Positions 12,589-24,328 of a DNA stretch of 64,000 nucleotides are shown one piece after another; the first letter of the stretch is position 1; the number at the start of each line of letters is the position of its first letter. The position numbers and the translations under genes were made by a program. The stretch is from Volutella citrinella (Eukaryota > Ascomycota > Sordariomycetes > Hypocreales > Nectriaceae). The notes under the pieces are model-generated. The model had not been told where the DNA came from, did no database searches, and saw only the letters and a program-made list of their open reading frames with translations. The stretch is taken from the NCBI GenBank assembly GCA_034401135.1, contig JAWZSP010000001.1:4960001-5024000 (forward strand). Reading direction: 5' to 3'.

Positions 12589-15500
12589 GCTGGGCGGCTT
12601 GTTAGACAATAGGAGTGTTCAGTCGCCATGCAATCGACGTGAGTGATGGTGGAACAGAGCAATGGCGCCTCGGCAAGGAAATAAGGAGCAGCTGAGGGTG
12701 GCGATTGATAAACGAGAGACGACAGCGAATAGAGGCCTGAGAAGGAATGCAGCGCGATCGGGGCGTGCGGGTTAGAGATCAGAGACAGACGACGGACGGG
12801 GAGAGACTGAGAGAGGGGATGGAGGCAGGGAGGGAGAGACGGAGGGGGGAAGCGAAGAGAGGCGAGGAAGTGTAGATGGATGCGACTTCGTAATAAGAAT
12901 TATTATACGACGGCATCGGCATCGCGTGCAAGCGCAAAGACATGGGTTTAGGCCCTGGCGTTGCAAGTTGCAACATCCTCCACCAGCCGAGTCCAGCCTT
13001 ACGTATTAGCATCGACGACTTGCAGCAACAAGCAGCAGCACTCACAGCAATCGAGTTCAAAATGCACCGTGCCACACAGCTCGACAGGGGTAGCTGGAGC
13101 GCGGTGGATCTCGCATGTGGGCGGGCGGAGCAGAGCGTGGAGACTGGAGTACATGAGCCACGCCCTGCAGCACTTGGCCCGGGGCACTTGCAGTAGACCG
13201 GCGCACCACCATGACGGAGCCCGGCAAATGCTCCTGACTTGGGAGGACATCGAGACTGCTGGTCTGGCCAGGCACGTCAATCGACTGGGGGGTCCCATGG
13301 CTCCCAGACTGGTGCGAGCATCTGCTCCACCAGCTTGCACCCTCGCCGATGGTCCCAATGCAGAGTCGCCAGGGCCATCAATTGGCACGGAACGGATTGG
13401 GTGAATTGGGCCAAGGAGGTATCCCCATCATCGCCAAAGCCGCCGCCGACGAGGATACATGAGCTCATCAAGAGCCCAACGCTCCTGGTACCATCACAAT
13501 GACGGCGCACTGTGGCTTGCTCTCTAACTGTGCCCCAAGACGATGCCGCGAATGAGACACCAGTATTTATTAGCATGTGTTGGCTGCCTCGGAGGAATAT
13601 GTCGTCAGCCGTGCTGAGTTTGGCCTCCAGACACGAGAAAAAAGCCAACGACGATCCCTTCTGTCTCGGCCAGTCTTCTGTGCCACACAGACGTCTGTAC
13701 TCTGTACCACATCAGCCGCACCGCAATTGCAATACGCAGCAAATCACCGCCCTCGCGTCTTCGGTTCGTCCAAGACACGCGCCTCTCAGTGGCTATGCGA
13801 TGAACCCTTTCGTATATTGGCGAGACACGCGAGACACGCAATGACGGCATAACTTGTTTCGTTGTGAGACCAGCCGCCAGAGTCACTAACAAGTTCACAG
13901 TTCCTGTACAGCGATTAGAAGGTTTTAGTACCCTGGGTGATGCTCCGTGCAGGAAAATATCGGAACATCGCCCTCAAGCGACAGCTTCTTCATGTAATGA
14001 ACTTGTGCGCGACATCGGATACTGTACGTTAGTTGACGGCACCGCTGGAGGTGGAGCGCCACCCCACTCGTAGTGGCTCCCGACACCGCCCACTGGCAAC
14101 TGACCGCCTGTCCCCCCTTCATTTCATCCTCTTCAGTAGTAGCTGGCTTGATGGTGCGGTTGGGCACTATGCGCCAGCGCCGGCCTAGCCCCTAACACAT
14201 GAGGCGGCATTATCATGGTAGGGGTGGGTTGCAAGGTCGTGCCGGGCAGCCTAGCTCCGTTCGTGACGCTTCAACTAGCAATACATTGGTTGATCAACAA
14301 CTCTAACACGCCATCACAGGCCACGACGCGTATGAGCTCACCTGTGGCCTTTCAGAGGTCCAGCCAAGCCGCCAAGCCGTGTCCCCATGGGTGGTGACGT
14401 TGACATCGGGTATGGCCCTTGCATCCTGTCCCGATGGGCCTTCCTGTAACCATCAGCCATCTGTGGTGGTTCAGGACCCCGCCCAGTGAACGGAATATAG
14501 GGCTCGACTCGGATGAAAGTGGTATGGGTCATGATGGCATCATGGCGCTGTTGAGGTAAGGGAGCAGGAGGAGGTTGGTGTATTGTGGCTGACTCATGTC
14601 TCTGCCCACGGTCACCCTCTGTGCCTTCCATCCTCATGATATGTTCGTGCGCCTTGCGAATTACTGACTATAGGCAGCGATGAGCATAATCGGGGTCGTG
14701 ACCAGACCATGGAGGCACGTGTCTAATAAGACGGAATGACGGGTATCATATAGCTTAAGATCGCCTGCATCCAGCCAGGGGAATGTCAACACGGACGAGG
14801 CTCTCATTGGATCGAGGCGCTGGTGTCCAGGGGTCGGCGGAGACGATACCGAAAATGTCAGGGTTGGCCGTGAGGAAGACATGCCAACTTGAATGAAGAA
14901 AGAATGGCCAATCGAACAGATTCTGATATCCGTCTATGAACACAGAAATCGGATAGTAAACCGGTTCCGCGAATTGATTTAGTCCAACGTCTCAGCGACT
15001 TCATGAGTGTATTCCCGTTGACAGAAGCAAACAAGCGGGCTTGTGGTGGAGACGATGCATGGCCCAGGGAACAGTATTGGCATGGGTTGATCCGCCTTGG
15101 CCAGCAGGGGTAACCTGGCCGGGATTCATGGAAAATTCACCATGTGGTCTCGCCAAGATGGATCGAGAGATTCTTCTCCGTTGGTTGACGCGTTGGTGCT
15201 CGAACCCCAGGTATTATCTCGTAGGCTTGCAGGTGTTATTATTCGAGGTGGCCTCGACCATGTCCACTCATAGGGCTCCACACGTCGGACCACACCAAGT
15301 GGTGAAGCAGGCTTCCTTGGACTTGCTCACCTTCGGGCCGCAGGGGCCGTTGAACTGGATCGTCCAGCACCTCAACCCCCGCCGTCTACAGGCCCTGTCG
15401 CAACCAACACAAAAGGCAGTTAGCCCGGCATGGAACGGACAACGCGGCAGGTGGGAGAGACCTGTTAGATTCGACACCATCACCTGGAGGGGCAATAAGC

Positions 15501-16199
15501 TACCGGTACCTTCATGTGCATGCTCCCCATGGAAACCATGGGAATTTGGTGCCACCATCCGCTCAGCTTCCACCCCACGGCAGACGTGGGCGGGATGCCT
15601 GGGTGCAGCCATTGCCTAACCGCAATAACATCGATATTGGCCATCATTGTATCGATACGCTTGTCGACTGTCGATTGGGAGTAGCAATCGTGGTGCCACA
15701 GGCTCACGCCCCCCCGAGAGACGTGGAATTCGCTAGTTGAGTCTGTACTTGATAAGAACGACTATTAGAAGTGGTGCTGAAAGCTACCTAACCTTAAGCA
15801 TATGGATACTCCCAGTCGTGCATGGTTGACTGCTCTCACGTGCTTTGCTCGGCTAAGCTTCGCGGAAGTCGCGAGACAGCCCACCTTCCGCAAAGAAAAT
15901 GAAATGAAATGAACTGGGTACTTCCCTGGTACTTTGCATTAGGCCCAGCCAAGGCGCAGAAACTCTGCTAGCCCCCTGTAGTCCGCAGCTTGGCTCAGAA
16001 CGATCGCGAAGGTAGGGGTTCCCTCAGCTCACTCAACTTGACCTTAGCTGGTGAACTTCTTCCATCCACGCCAATCTACGATTTTCCGGCCTGCCGTATA
16101 CGAGACCTCGCTGTCGAGGCCCTCATGATAGATGACGCGCCCGGCCAGCGACGCTGGTGACCTAGCTCATTCTTTCGCTTCTGCTGCTGGCCGTGTGTC
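12589..16199. other. Intergenic between divergent genes
   Basis: 3.6 kb between the starts of the wall-protein gene (-) and the aspartic-protease-like gene (+), so it must hold both promoters. A purine-rich tract lies at 12778-12870. Two minus-strand stretches (14650-14985 and 15268-15612) read somewhat like coding remnants but could not be identified; see findings. No complete gene is supported. Confidence 0.45.
12778..12870 (-). promoter_or_regulatory. CT-rich tract upstream of the wall protein gene
   Basis: On + this is almost entirely G and A (GGGGAGAGACTGAGAGAGGG type). On the gene's coding strand it is a pyrimidine tract about 190-280 bases before the start codon. Such CT-rich blocks are common just upstream of transcription starts in filamentous fungi. 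The role here is inferred only from position and composition. Confidence 0.4.
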
Positions 16200-19006
16200 A
16201 TGTGGTTGAGCCTGCTCGTGGGCACGGCGGTTTTCGCGACCTGGGCTCATGCTCGTGATGCCTCCCCAGTCCTATTGCCCTCTGGTGGATGGCAAGTATT
16301 CCGAGGTCCCCTCTGCATCTGCCTTATTCGTCTAACAGCTCCCATAGGAAAGGAATTGACGGCAACTGGTCCACGGTGACGTTTTCCGTCGGATCGCACT
16401 TCGATGATGTCGATGTGATCGTTAGTACCGCCTTGTCCGAGTTTTGGGTCGTCGGCCCTGGTGGATGCCTGCCAAGTATGTCATCCGTGTTGCATTATTG
16501 CGTATTTTTGCCAAGTTCCTTGACCCTTCCATCAATGCCCTTTGGCCGTGAAGCTACCCTGGCTAACGGACCTACTCCAAACAGAGGCTCAGTACTGCAA
16601 CGCTGCTCGCGGTAATGTGTTCACACCAAGCGATTCTGAGCTGTGGTCTCCTTTGGGAACCTGGGAACTGGGACTCAACTACCTGGGATATGGAGGTAAT
16701 GGGGACTATGGGCGGGACCAGATCCGGTTGCGCACTCCCTCTGCCAGCGGGCCACTGACAATGAGCAATGTGCTTATTGCTGCCATCAACACGACCAGCT
16801 TTCTTACGGGCCTCTTCGGCTTGGGCATCACGCAGGGGAACTTTGGAAACACTGTGGTAGAATCTCCAATGACACAGGCTGTCAAAGACTTTGGATGGAT
16901 ACCCAGCTATAGCTACGGTTTCACCGCTGGTGCACACTACAGTAAGTGATTGCTTGCACCGCTGTATCTGGCCGATCACTCAATCAATCTATGATGGCAG
17001 GAAACTCGCCCGCATCGGTTACCCTCGGTGGATACGCCAAAGGAAGATTCGAGCTCCATCCAACCGTGTTCACTCTTGGGAACCAGGACAACCTACCGAG
17101 GCCCCTCGTTCGTGGCATAGAGGTTCACGTCGACGAAGGTCAAGACAAGCCCGAAGCCTGGAACTCTACCAGCACCATGTTGTCGACTTGGAATACCTCC
17201 TTTGAAGCCATCATCGACAGCTCTACTCCTTACCTCTGGCTCCCCGACGAAGTTTGCGATCGATTTGCGAAAGCTCTGAATCTCGAGTATAACAGTACCT
17301 ATGACTTGTATACGGTTACGAACGAGCAATATCAGTCATTCATGAAGGAAAAATCATTTAGTTTTACCTTCATATTATCGAGCTTCGACAACAGCGACAA
17401 TTTCGGGTACCCATATGATGTCGCTGGTGTTGTCAATATCACTGTGCCCTCAAGGGCAATGGTCAGCCTACTAAAGTATCCATTTATGGGCGAGTCTATC
17501 AACTACGGAGCGCCTTCAGTCCCTTACTTTATGCTCCGGAGAGCCCACAACAGTACAAATTTTGTCATCGGACGATCGTTCCTACAAGAGGCCTACCTGG
17601 TCACCAAATACGACGAGGGCTTCTTCTCTATCCACCAATCCTTATTTCCGGATCAGGACCCCGGAAAAGCAGAATTGATTGCCATTGAGCAGCCCAAAAA
17701 CAGTCCATTTCCGCCCCCGGCTGCCCAGCAAGGAGGAGGTTTGTCGACGGGGCAAAAGGCCGGGATAGGCGCTGGCGCAGGTGTGGGCGGTGCGGCCTTG
17801 CTGGCATTGGTTGCATGGCTTTGTTGTCGACACCGGAAGACTTCTCGCAGCGCCACCCCAGTGTCCTCGATCGACAATCCCAAGGATGCTCTCCCCATTT
17901 CAACACCCCCAAAGAGCCCCATTCTTCGCATCTTCTCAAGGATCATTGGGCGAAGACGTTCCGGCAAGTCAGACTCCTCCGTCGAGACGGTTGGAAAGAA
18001 ACCGTCCGAAGCCCCGGACTCTGAGATCTATGAGCTCCCGGCACCTTTACCACCCGCGGAGCTCGATGGCGATGACGAAACCTCGTGGAACGGCGACACT
18101 GAGTTCGGCACTGACAATTCGCGGAGTATCAGCGCTTACGAAGTGGCAAGGAGGAAGATGGACAGACAGCTTCAGGGTCCAGTCCCTGCGTATAGCCCTG
18201 CTGCCTCTGGAGACTTGCCACCACCGGAAAAAGCACCATATGACAATAGCCCACCAAGCCAGTACCAGGAGATGCAGCAACCATCGCCAGCCTCCCTCCG
18301 ATCATCCCGTGACGGAGACTTCGGGCTCCATTCAGCAGTCGTCTCCCCAACGTCACCCCTGCCACCCAGGTCTCCAGGATTCCCATCGCCTATGACTGCC
18401 ACGGGTTTTGGGTTCTCTGACCAGAGCACGCAAAGCGTGTCTGCTCCAAACTCCCCCCTACCGCCTTCTGATAACTCATCCAATGAGCCAAAATCATATC
18501 AGTCGATATCCAACCCCAACCCCTCCTCTATGTCAAGCATGCCATCACCTCCCGTACACGGCCCTTTACTCCAACGCACCCCTATCGACCCGTCCAACGT
18601 CATTTGTGTCGGGCCGCTTCCTGATGATATTCGATACCCAGGAAAGCATCTAGTGCCAGCTATTGCATTGCCAACTGATGAATTATCTGGGAGCGCCGGC
18701 AAGGGCAGACGTGGCACGTATGATAGCCTGGGGAGCGATTTCACCGATGAGGAAGAGGAACGGGAGGTCAACGCGGCAGTCAATCGCATTCAATCAAACC
18801 TAGGTCGTCCTTCCCAGCAACGACGCCCTCGCCCCGCAAACGTTGCTCCCCTCAATTTGGCAATTGACCACGTACGCCAGTCAGATACCCCAGAAACCCC
18901 TGGGAGCCAAGAGCGCATCGACCATGGCACCGAGTTGATCCATGTGCCCCAGGTGGCAGAAAAGCGATACAGCTGGGAGGAAGAGAGGCCGAAACCAACA
19001 TCATGA
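16200..19006 (+). CDS. Membrane-anchored aspartic-protease-like protein, first catalytic Asp missing
   Basis: Best model: exons 16200-16305, 16353-16475, 16585-16941 and 17001-19006, 863 aa. It starts with a signal peptide (MWLSLLVGTAVFATWAHA). A pepsin-like domain follows (GIDGNWSTVTFSVG, then GGYAKGRF). The site expected to read DTGSS reads STALSEFW at about residue 58-65, so the first catalytic Asp is replaced. The second site (AIIDSSTPYLWLP, about 265) keeps Asp. Several N-x-S/T sites fit an extracellular domain. A transmembrane helix (about 452-475, GGAALLALVAWLCC followed by RHRK) leads to a Pro/Ser-rich cytoplasmic tail of about 390 aa. This points to a type I membrane protein with a non-catalytic protease fold, perhaps a sensor or wall-associated protein (inference). 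The 109- and 59-bp introns 2 and 3 are clear; the first splice is uncertain. Confidence 0.75.
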
Positions 19007-19535
19007 CGCATAGTGGCTTTCATACATGAACGAGAAGGATATTATCCTATCCAGTGACGTTGATGTCTCCCGTCCAGTCATCGAACACGATATTTACATC
19101 ATCTTGCTGCATGACTGGGTATCGACCCTCTTTCTTCCTCTTTTTCTCTCCTTCTTTTTCAACGATAGTATAATTTGTAGGACCGACATGGCGCACTGGT
19201 TTTGACCTGGGTTTCAGAGGGCCGGCAGGATACGGTCGGATTGGAGATTATTACATCGTGCATTTCGAGGCGTTTATTTAGGTGGTGTATCATGACACCA
19301 ACTTGGCACCGGCTAATGAATTGCCTGGGACAATATTATCATCTCCTGGCAGTGTCTATTCTGCCTTTTTGGGTCGGGCGTTGCGCGAGGTTCGGCAAGG
19401 AAACCATGACAGGCCATACTAAGTAGCCATTGAATTGGATGTGAAATTGTGTGTCTACCTTTCTGCATGATTCATCAACATTTCTAGTCATCGTACCCCG
19501 CGTAAGGGACGGTATTGAAGCTTGAATTGCCGAGA
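19007..19535. other. Short intergenic between convergent genes
   Basis: About 530 bases shared by the 3' ends of the protease-like gene (+) and the Tah18-type gene (-). A T-rich stretch (about 19129-19165, CTCTTTCTTCCTC and TCTCCTTCTTTTTC) is present. No gene is seen. Confidence 0.5.
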
Positions 19536-21529
19536 CTACCATATTTCCTGCCACCAAGTCAACTGGGCCAGGAGTTTCTTGCGGTCCTCGACATCACCTC
19601 GCCCTTCAGAAAATGGATCGAACACGGCGCTCTTGGCCGCATCTGCCATCTTTGTGGAGCCTCCGCATACTGTGAATATTGCGTTTTGGAGGATAAATCC
19701 TTCAAGCTTCTGTGCTTGCTCACGGAGCCGGTCTTGGACATATATCTTTTGCCTCTGATCCCGCGAGAAGGCCAGAAAGACGTCCAAGGTCCCCTCCTCG
19801 GCGGCAGTCTTCCATTCTTCACTGAAAAAGTAATCGGCGTTACGGTTTCGATTACCAAAAAAGAGGAGGGAGGGCCCTGTGTTGGCATGGGTGCGCCTCT
19901 CCTGTACCAAGGCCCGGATTGGTGCGAGGCCGGTGCCGGTAGCTATAGAAACGAGTGGGCGCAGTGCGTTTTTTGGTCCATGAATGGGGCTGAGAACAGG
20001 ATTGATGGTAACTCGGATGGAAGAGCCGACGGCGAGGTCATCAAGATAACGAGAACAGAGACCCTGTCGAGGTTTGCGGAGGATAGTGCGATATTTGACC
20101 AGGGCGACCAAAAGCTCGACTCTGGTTACGTTTTCCAATGTGGGATGCTCCAATTGCTTCCCACCGTTGGCTATGCTGAAATCTCGCCCTCGAATAAGAG
20201 GAAACGTGTCGAGAAGTCGTTCCACTGGGATCTTGACTGAGGTGAACTCTTCAAGAATCTCCAGAATTGAACGACGGGATCGGGTGGCGTAGTCGTAGTA
20301 TTCGTCAATGTATTCAGGCTGAGAGAACTCTAGGAGCCGCTCCTTGTGGTCAGGGTCCGTGGCAAAGTACGACATGTTTTTGAGAAAAGAGCGCCTGGGA
20401 ACGGCAGTGAAGTCAATATTGTTGAGAAGAAGATCCCGGAGTGTCCAATCGCGGCCAGAATAGAGGCGATTGGGGAGTGCCTCACAGGTTGCTAGACCAA
20501 GGGGCTTATCTGCCACCTCATCCCAATCCATCAGACTGATTAACTTCTGAGCATCCTCGGGGAAGTTCTTTGGGTAAATTGTTAGGCAATCTCCCGGGAC
20601 GCAGCGAAGTTGGCTGCCATCTCTGGCAGGGATATCAAATGCAACGAGCCGTACGTCTTGCCAGTGGTCATCTGGTGTCAGCCTCGTGTTGCCAGCAAGA
20701 GTTGCTGTCCAACCGCTGGGAATCACGAGAAGATTTGTGGGGGGCGAATTAGATAATATTGGCCCAGGAATTACCGCTGCATGTGTTGCATTCTCAAAGG
20801 CGTTCTTCAAAGACCAGCGAGGAGGGAGAATGGCATCTTCCGGGATCGGTTCCAGACTGTTCGGTGCAGGGTGGTTTTCAAGGAGAAAGGCGCGAAGCCG
20901 CTGGCACCATAAGACGAAGCTCCCATCAATGCTAGATGCAATGTCAGCATATCTGGCATGGGCAAATACGTGGTTTTTGGTGTATCTACCCGTCTGGAAA
21001 CTGTTCATCCGCTTCGCATGTTTCAAAAAAGGCAGCGGCCCCGAGCTGGTCAAGGCGTTTGTTGAGCTTGCGGGCCGCCCAATTAAACCTGCGAGAGTGT
21101 GAGAGTAGTCCCGTTTTCATGGAGCGAGCCAATCCCATTCAGCTTACTTCACATATGTGCTGTCTCCAAGGCCAAAGGTGGTGTACTTGACAGAGGCGAG
21201 ACAGCCTGATGGGAGCTTCTTTCGGAGGAGACGTTTCCAGAACAGCAAGGAGTTATGGGGCATATCCCCCTGTCCTGTTGTCGACACTACAAATATGATC
21301 AACTGGTGCTGAAGGAGGGCATTCTAAGACGACGTGTGAGTAGGACTAAATCGGGGTTTGGTGGTAAGGGCTGGCGATGACACACCAAATCCACAGCGTC
21401 AAGTTCTTCGACGTTGCTGTTGAAATGCAGGCGCTGGCAGAGGCGGGCAACCTCTTCAGCCATGTCCTGAGCATTGCCTGTCTCGGATCCATAGAGAACA
21501 AGGACGGTTCTATCCCAGGGTGACGCCAT
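19536..21529 (-). CDS. tah18: NADPH-dependent diflavin oxidoreductase, Tah18/NDOR1 type
   Basis: Four exons (21529-21386, 21323-21148, 21088-20990, 20931-19536) with introns of 62, 59 and 58 bp give 604 aa, the usual size for the family. The N-terminus is a flavodoxin domain with the FMN phosphate loop LYGSETGNAQDMAEEV, then FVVSTTGQGDMPHN and FGLGDSTYVKFNWAARK. The C-terminal half is a ferredoxin-reductase module: RGRDFSIANGG binds FAD, SIATGTGLAPIRALVQER and FFGNRNRNADYFF fit the NADPH site, and the chain ends with an aromatic residue (QEIW). Family members pass electrons from NADPH through FAD and FMN to Dre2 (anamorsin) in cytosolic iron-sulfur assembly. I chose the start at 21529 because the preceding in-frame residues (from an ATG at 21565) fall before the conserved beginning. 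Confidence 0.92.
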
Positions 21530-24328
21530 CTTGACTTTGATATGTGGCAGAGGGAGGTAGGTCACCCTTCTGCCTTCACAATTGTTGGACCGGGGTCTGC
21601 ATTCAAGCTTCGCACATGGGAAAAGTCCGAAAAAGTCGCACTGTCGCAGTCCGGCGTGGCAAGATTAGCGCCCGATTAGCGTCGCCGATGGCGGCGGGGG
21701 ATAGCTTTGAGCCTTGAGGGCCCGCTCCCAAAAAAGGATTCTTCTTATCAATCGCTGCAGGTTGCCCCAGGAAAAGGCGTTGTTGGTGCAGTTCGTAGTG
21801 GGTGCGGTTCGTGTGATGATCCCCTAGCGTCTCATGCTGAGAGGCGAGCAAGCAAGCCAGGTGCCAGGCTCGGGGTCCGGGGCTCTGTGAATCTTAGACA
21901 TGGGATTGGCGAAAATGACGCCACGAAAGACAGCCTGACGGGAGGAGCTCTGGTGACGCGACGGCAAGACACAGTTGATCTCTGGCCCACCGATCCCCAC
22001 CTTGCTGTATCGACTGGCTGGAGTCGCTGGACCCCTCGTGCTCCAACGGCTTCTCGCCCCTTGTATTGAACGCCACCAACAGTGCTATTTTGCAGCAACC
22101 CCAGCCAGCGCCACGAGCCTCATGACTTGGCTGGTTCCCAGAACCTGAGTGAGTCGATGATTACCTGACTAGTATGAGAGCCATGCCAGCAGGGATTGGA
22201 GAAATTGTACCGCCTGTGCACCGACTCCTAGTTTCTAGAAGCTTTGTGGTGGAGCTTGATACTGGGTTCCCTGGACCTAGTCAACGGGCTTGGGTAACAT
22301 CAGAAGAGTTCATGACATCGAGTTCGCTAGACACACCTAATGACGGGCGTACACTCATGGCATCGAAAGGGCTAGAAATCCGTTTTTCGGGACTGGGTTT
22401 GCCCCCTAGGCCAAAGGCGATATAGTAGTAGAGAATTCAGGGGCTCCTGCAAGCCCGGAGATTTCGCGCCCGAGGAAATTATCCAGGGCGAGCTGCAATT
22501 TCGGCCGTCCAAGCAGCAACCAGAACACGTTGATGCGTCGAGTACCCATGCCTGCCTCGTCAGTTGAGGTTCTGATGTCAGCGCTTCAAGATGGGGGCCT
22601 CGAGCTAGCATTTTGGCTGCCCTGCAGAGCAGTATGCGGTCTGTATTGGGAACATCGCCATCGACTGAGTTCGATCCCCTTCTTTCTCCTAGAAGATTCA
22701 AATGCCACAGTGCTGACCCAGTAATTACTGCATTGCTCCAGAACGGCGCTCAACAATGGGCTTTGATTGAGAATCGCTGTTCAGTTCAGAATTGGAAAAG
22801 GGGGTGTTGCCAGGGTCACAATATTTTCTCCGTTCCCCGTCGATTCGCTGACGCCGAAGCACTTCATCTGCCGGGACCTGGAGTCCCATGGGATGGGTGA
22901 ACTAGTCCCGAGTGGGATATTGGTCGTGATGTGCTCATGACACACGCCGATGCAGATGCGCAAACAGTGCAGAAGCACGAGCGTTTGCTGCCCTGGGTCG
23001 CCAACGCCTGCATCTCGAGGGCTAGCATAATGCCATTCTTACACCAGATTGACTCGAAAGACACAATAGGAGATGCATGGCAATACTAGAGGTACTAAGA
23101 GCACTGCTAGTACTAACTTTCATGGCTGAGCCCGCCCCCGCCCGGTCTTAGCACACGAGGTCGACTCCAGTGGCTACTCCTATACACGGCGAATTCGTGA
23201 TTCACGACAACAGGCAGGAAGCAATGAGATGACGCACTTACCCCCTGGCGAACGTTCTGGGTCCGCAGGTGGGTAACAGTCCGGCAGGCGCATTGCTGAG
23301 ATGTTGCCTGTTGTTCGCTGAAGGTAGGAGGTACAGAAACACAGTATCGTGCTGGTGGCCAAGTGCTGCGAGAACCTCCTGACAGCACCATGCGCACAGT
23401 GCATCCATCTCCAACTGAGGGGCTTGGCTGTCAGGCACCATACTCGCATCATCCAATCGAGGCACCAATTCACTGCTCAAGTGCACGCAGCAAACGCACA
23501 CGCACGGCCCGCACACCCACACATTTCACATGCTGGCCCTAATAGGTACATGAACCATGAAAATTCGCCGCTTCGCCGTGAAGACTCATCCGGTGATCGA
23601 ACTCAGGCCGAGCCCCTTCTCCTAGGTATACAACACCAAGCATAGAGCTCAGATGCTTGTCCGTGCCTTCCACCACCTTGCTCCGTAATTACCTGCGTGC
23701 CTGTCCTCGCACAGGCGGCGCTGCCCAGGCTCCCTGGGGCGGCAGGACCACCCAGTCTAGCGGGTACGGAGTACCAGCCCACAAAACAGCGCCTGAGGCT
23801 CAGAGGTAGAAGTGACCTCTAGAGCTCCCAGATTTACTTCCCAATCTTCACCGCCTCAGCATCTCTTCACCCCATTGCGGCCCTTGATTCAAGTACCCTC
23901 CCGTACCCGCTACGGGCCCCCCCCTCCATTGATTGCGTGAGCCCGCCCCCCAAGCCCTGGCCACCTCTCTGAATCTCGCACCTTCCACCCCCTTTGAGTG
24001 ACCACGCCAACACGCCCCCTTCTGCTGTCCTCCCCCCCCAGCAGGCAAGTGCAGAAAATATTTCAGATTCGCGGCGCGACCTCCTCCTGTCTCCTCCCTT
24101 TCCCTTCCCCATCACAACATCCAGTCACTTGTGTCTCCGCGCAACGCACCGTCGTCTGTCAACCTCCCCAATTCGAACCTAGGGCACGAAGCTACCCTGT
24201 TAAAACTCCTCCATATTGCACCAGAGTTCAACCTGCGAACTTGCATCCCTCATCTTGAACCGCTCCTCAGGTCCAAGTTCCAACGTCATACCTAACCTAA
24301 ACACCACCTCCATCCACCAACCGCCAAC
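21530..24328. other. Intergenic between divergent genes
   Basis: 2.8 kb separating the Tah18-type gene (-) from the RRM gene (+). Open frames here are short and unrecognisable. The last 500 bases are C/T-rich and probably contain the promoter and leader of the RRM gene. No RNA gene is recognised. Confidence 0.45.
24081..24110 (+). promoter_or_regulatory. Pyrimidine tract upstream of the RRM gene
   Basis: A 30-base run of only C and T except one G, about 220 bases before the start codon. It is typical of core promoter regions of strongly expressed fungal genes; the role is inferred from position. Confidence 0.4.

Noticed and set aside
24165..24182. Sequence resembling a tRNA B box on the minus strand (GGTTCGAATT)
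   Set aside because: Stem pairing is poor, and no A box or acceptor stem is found at the right distance.
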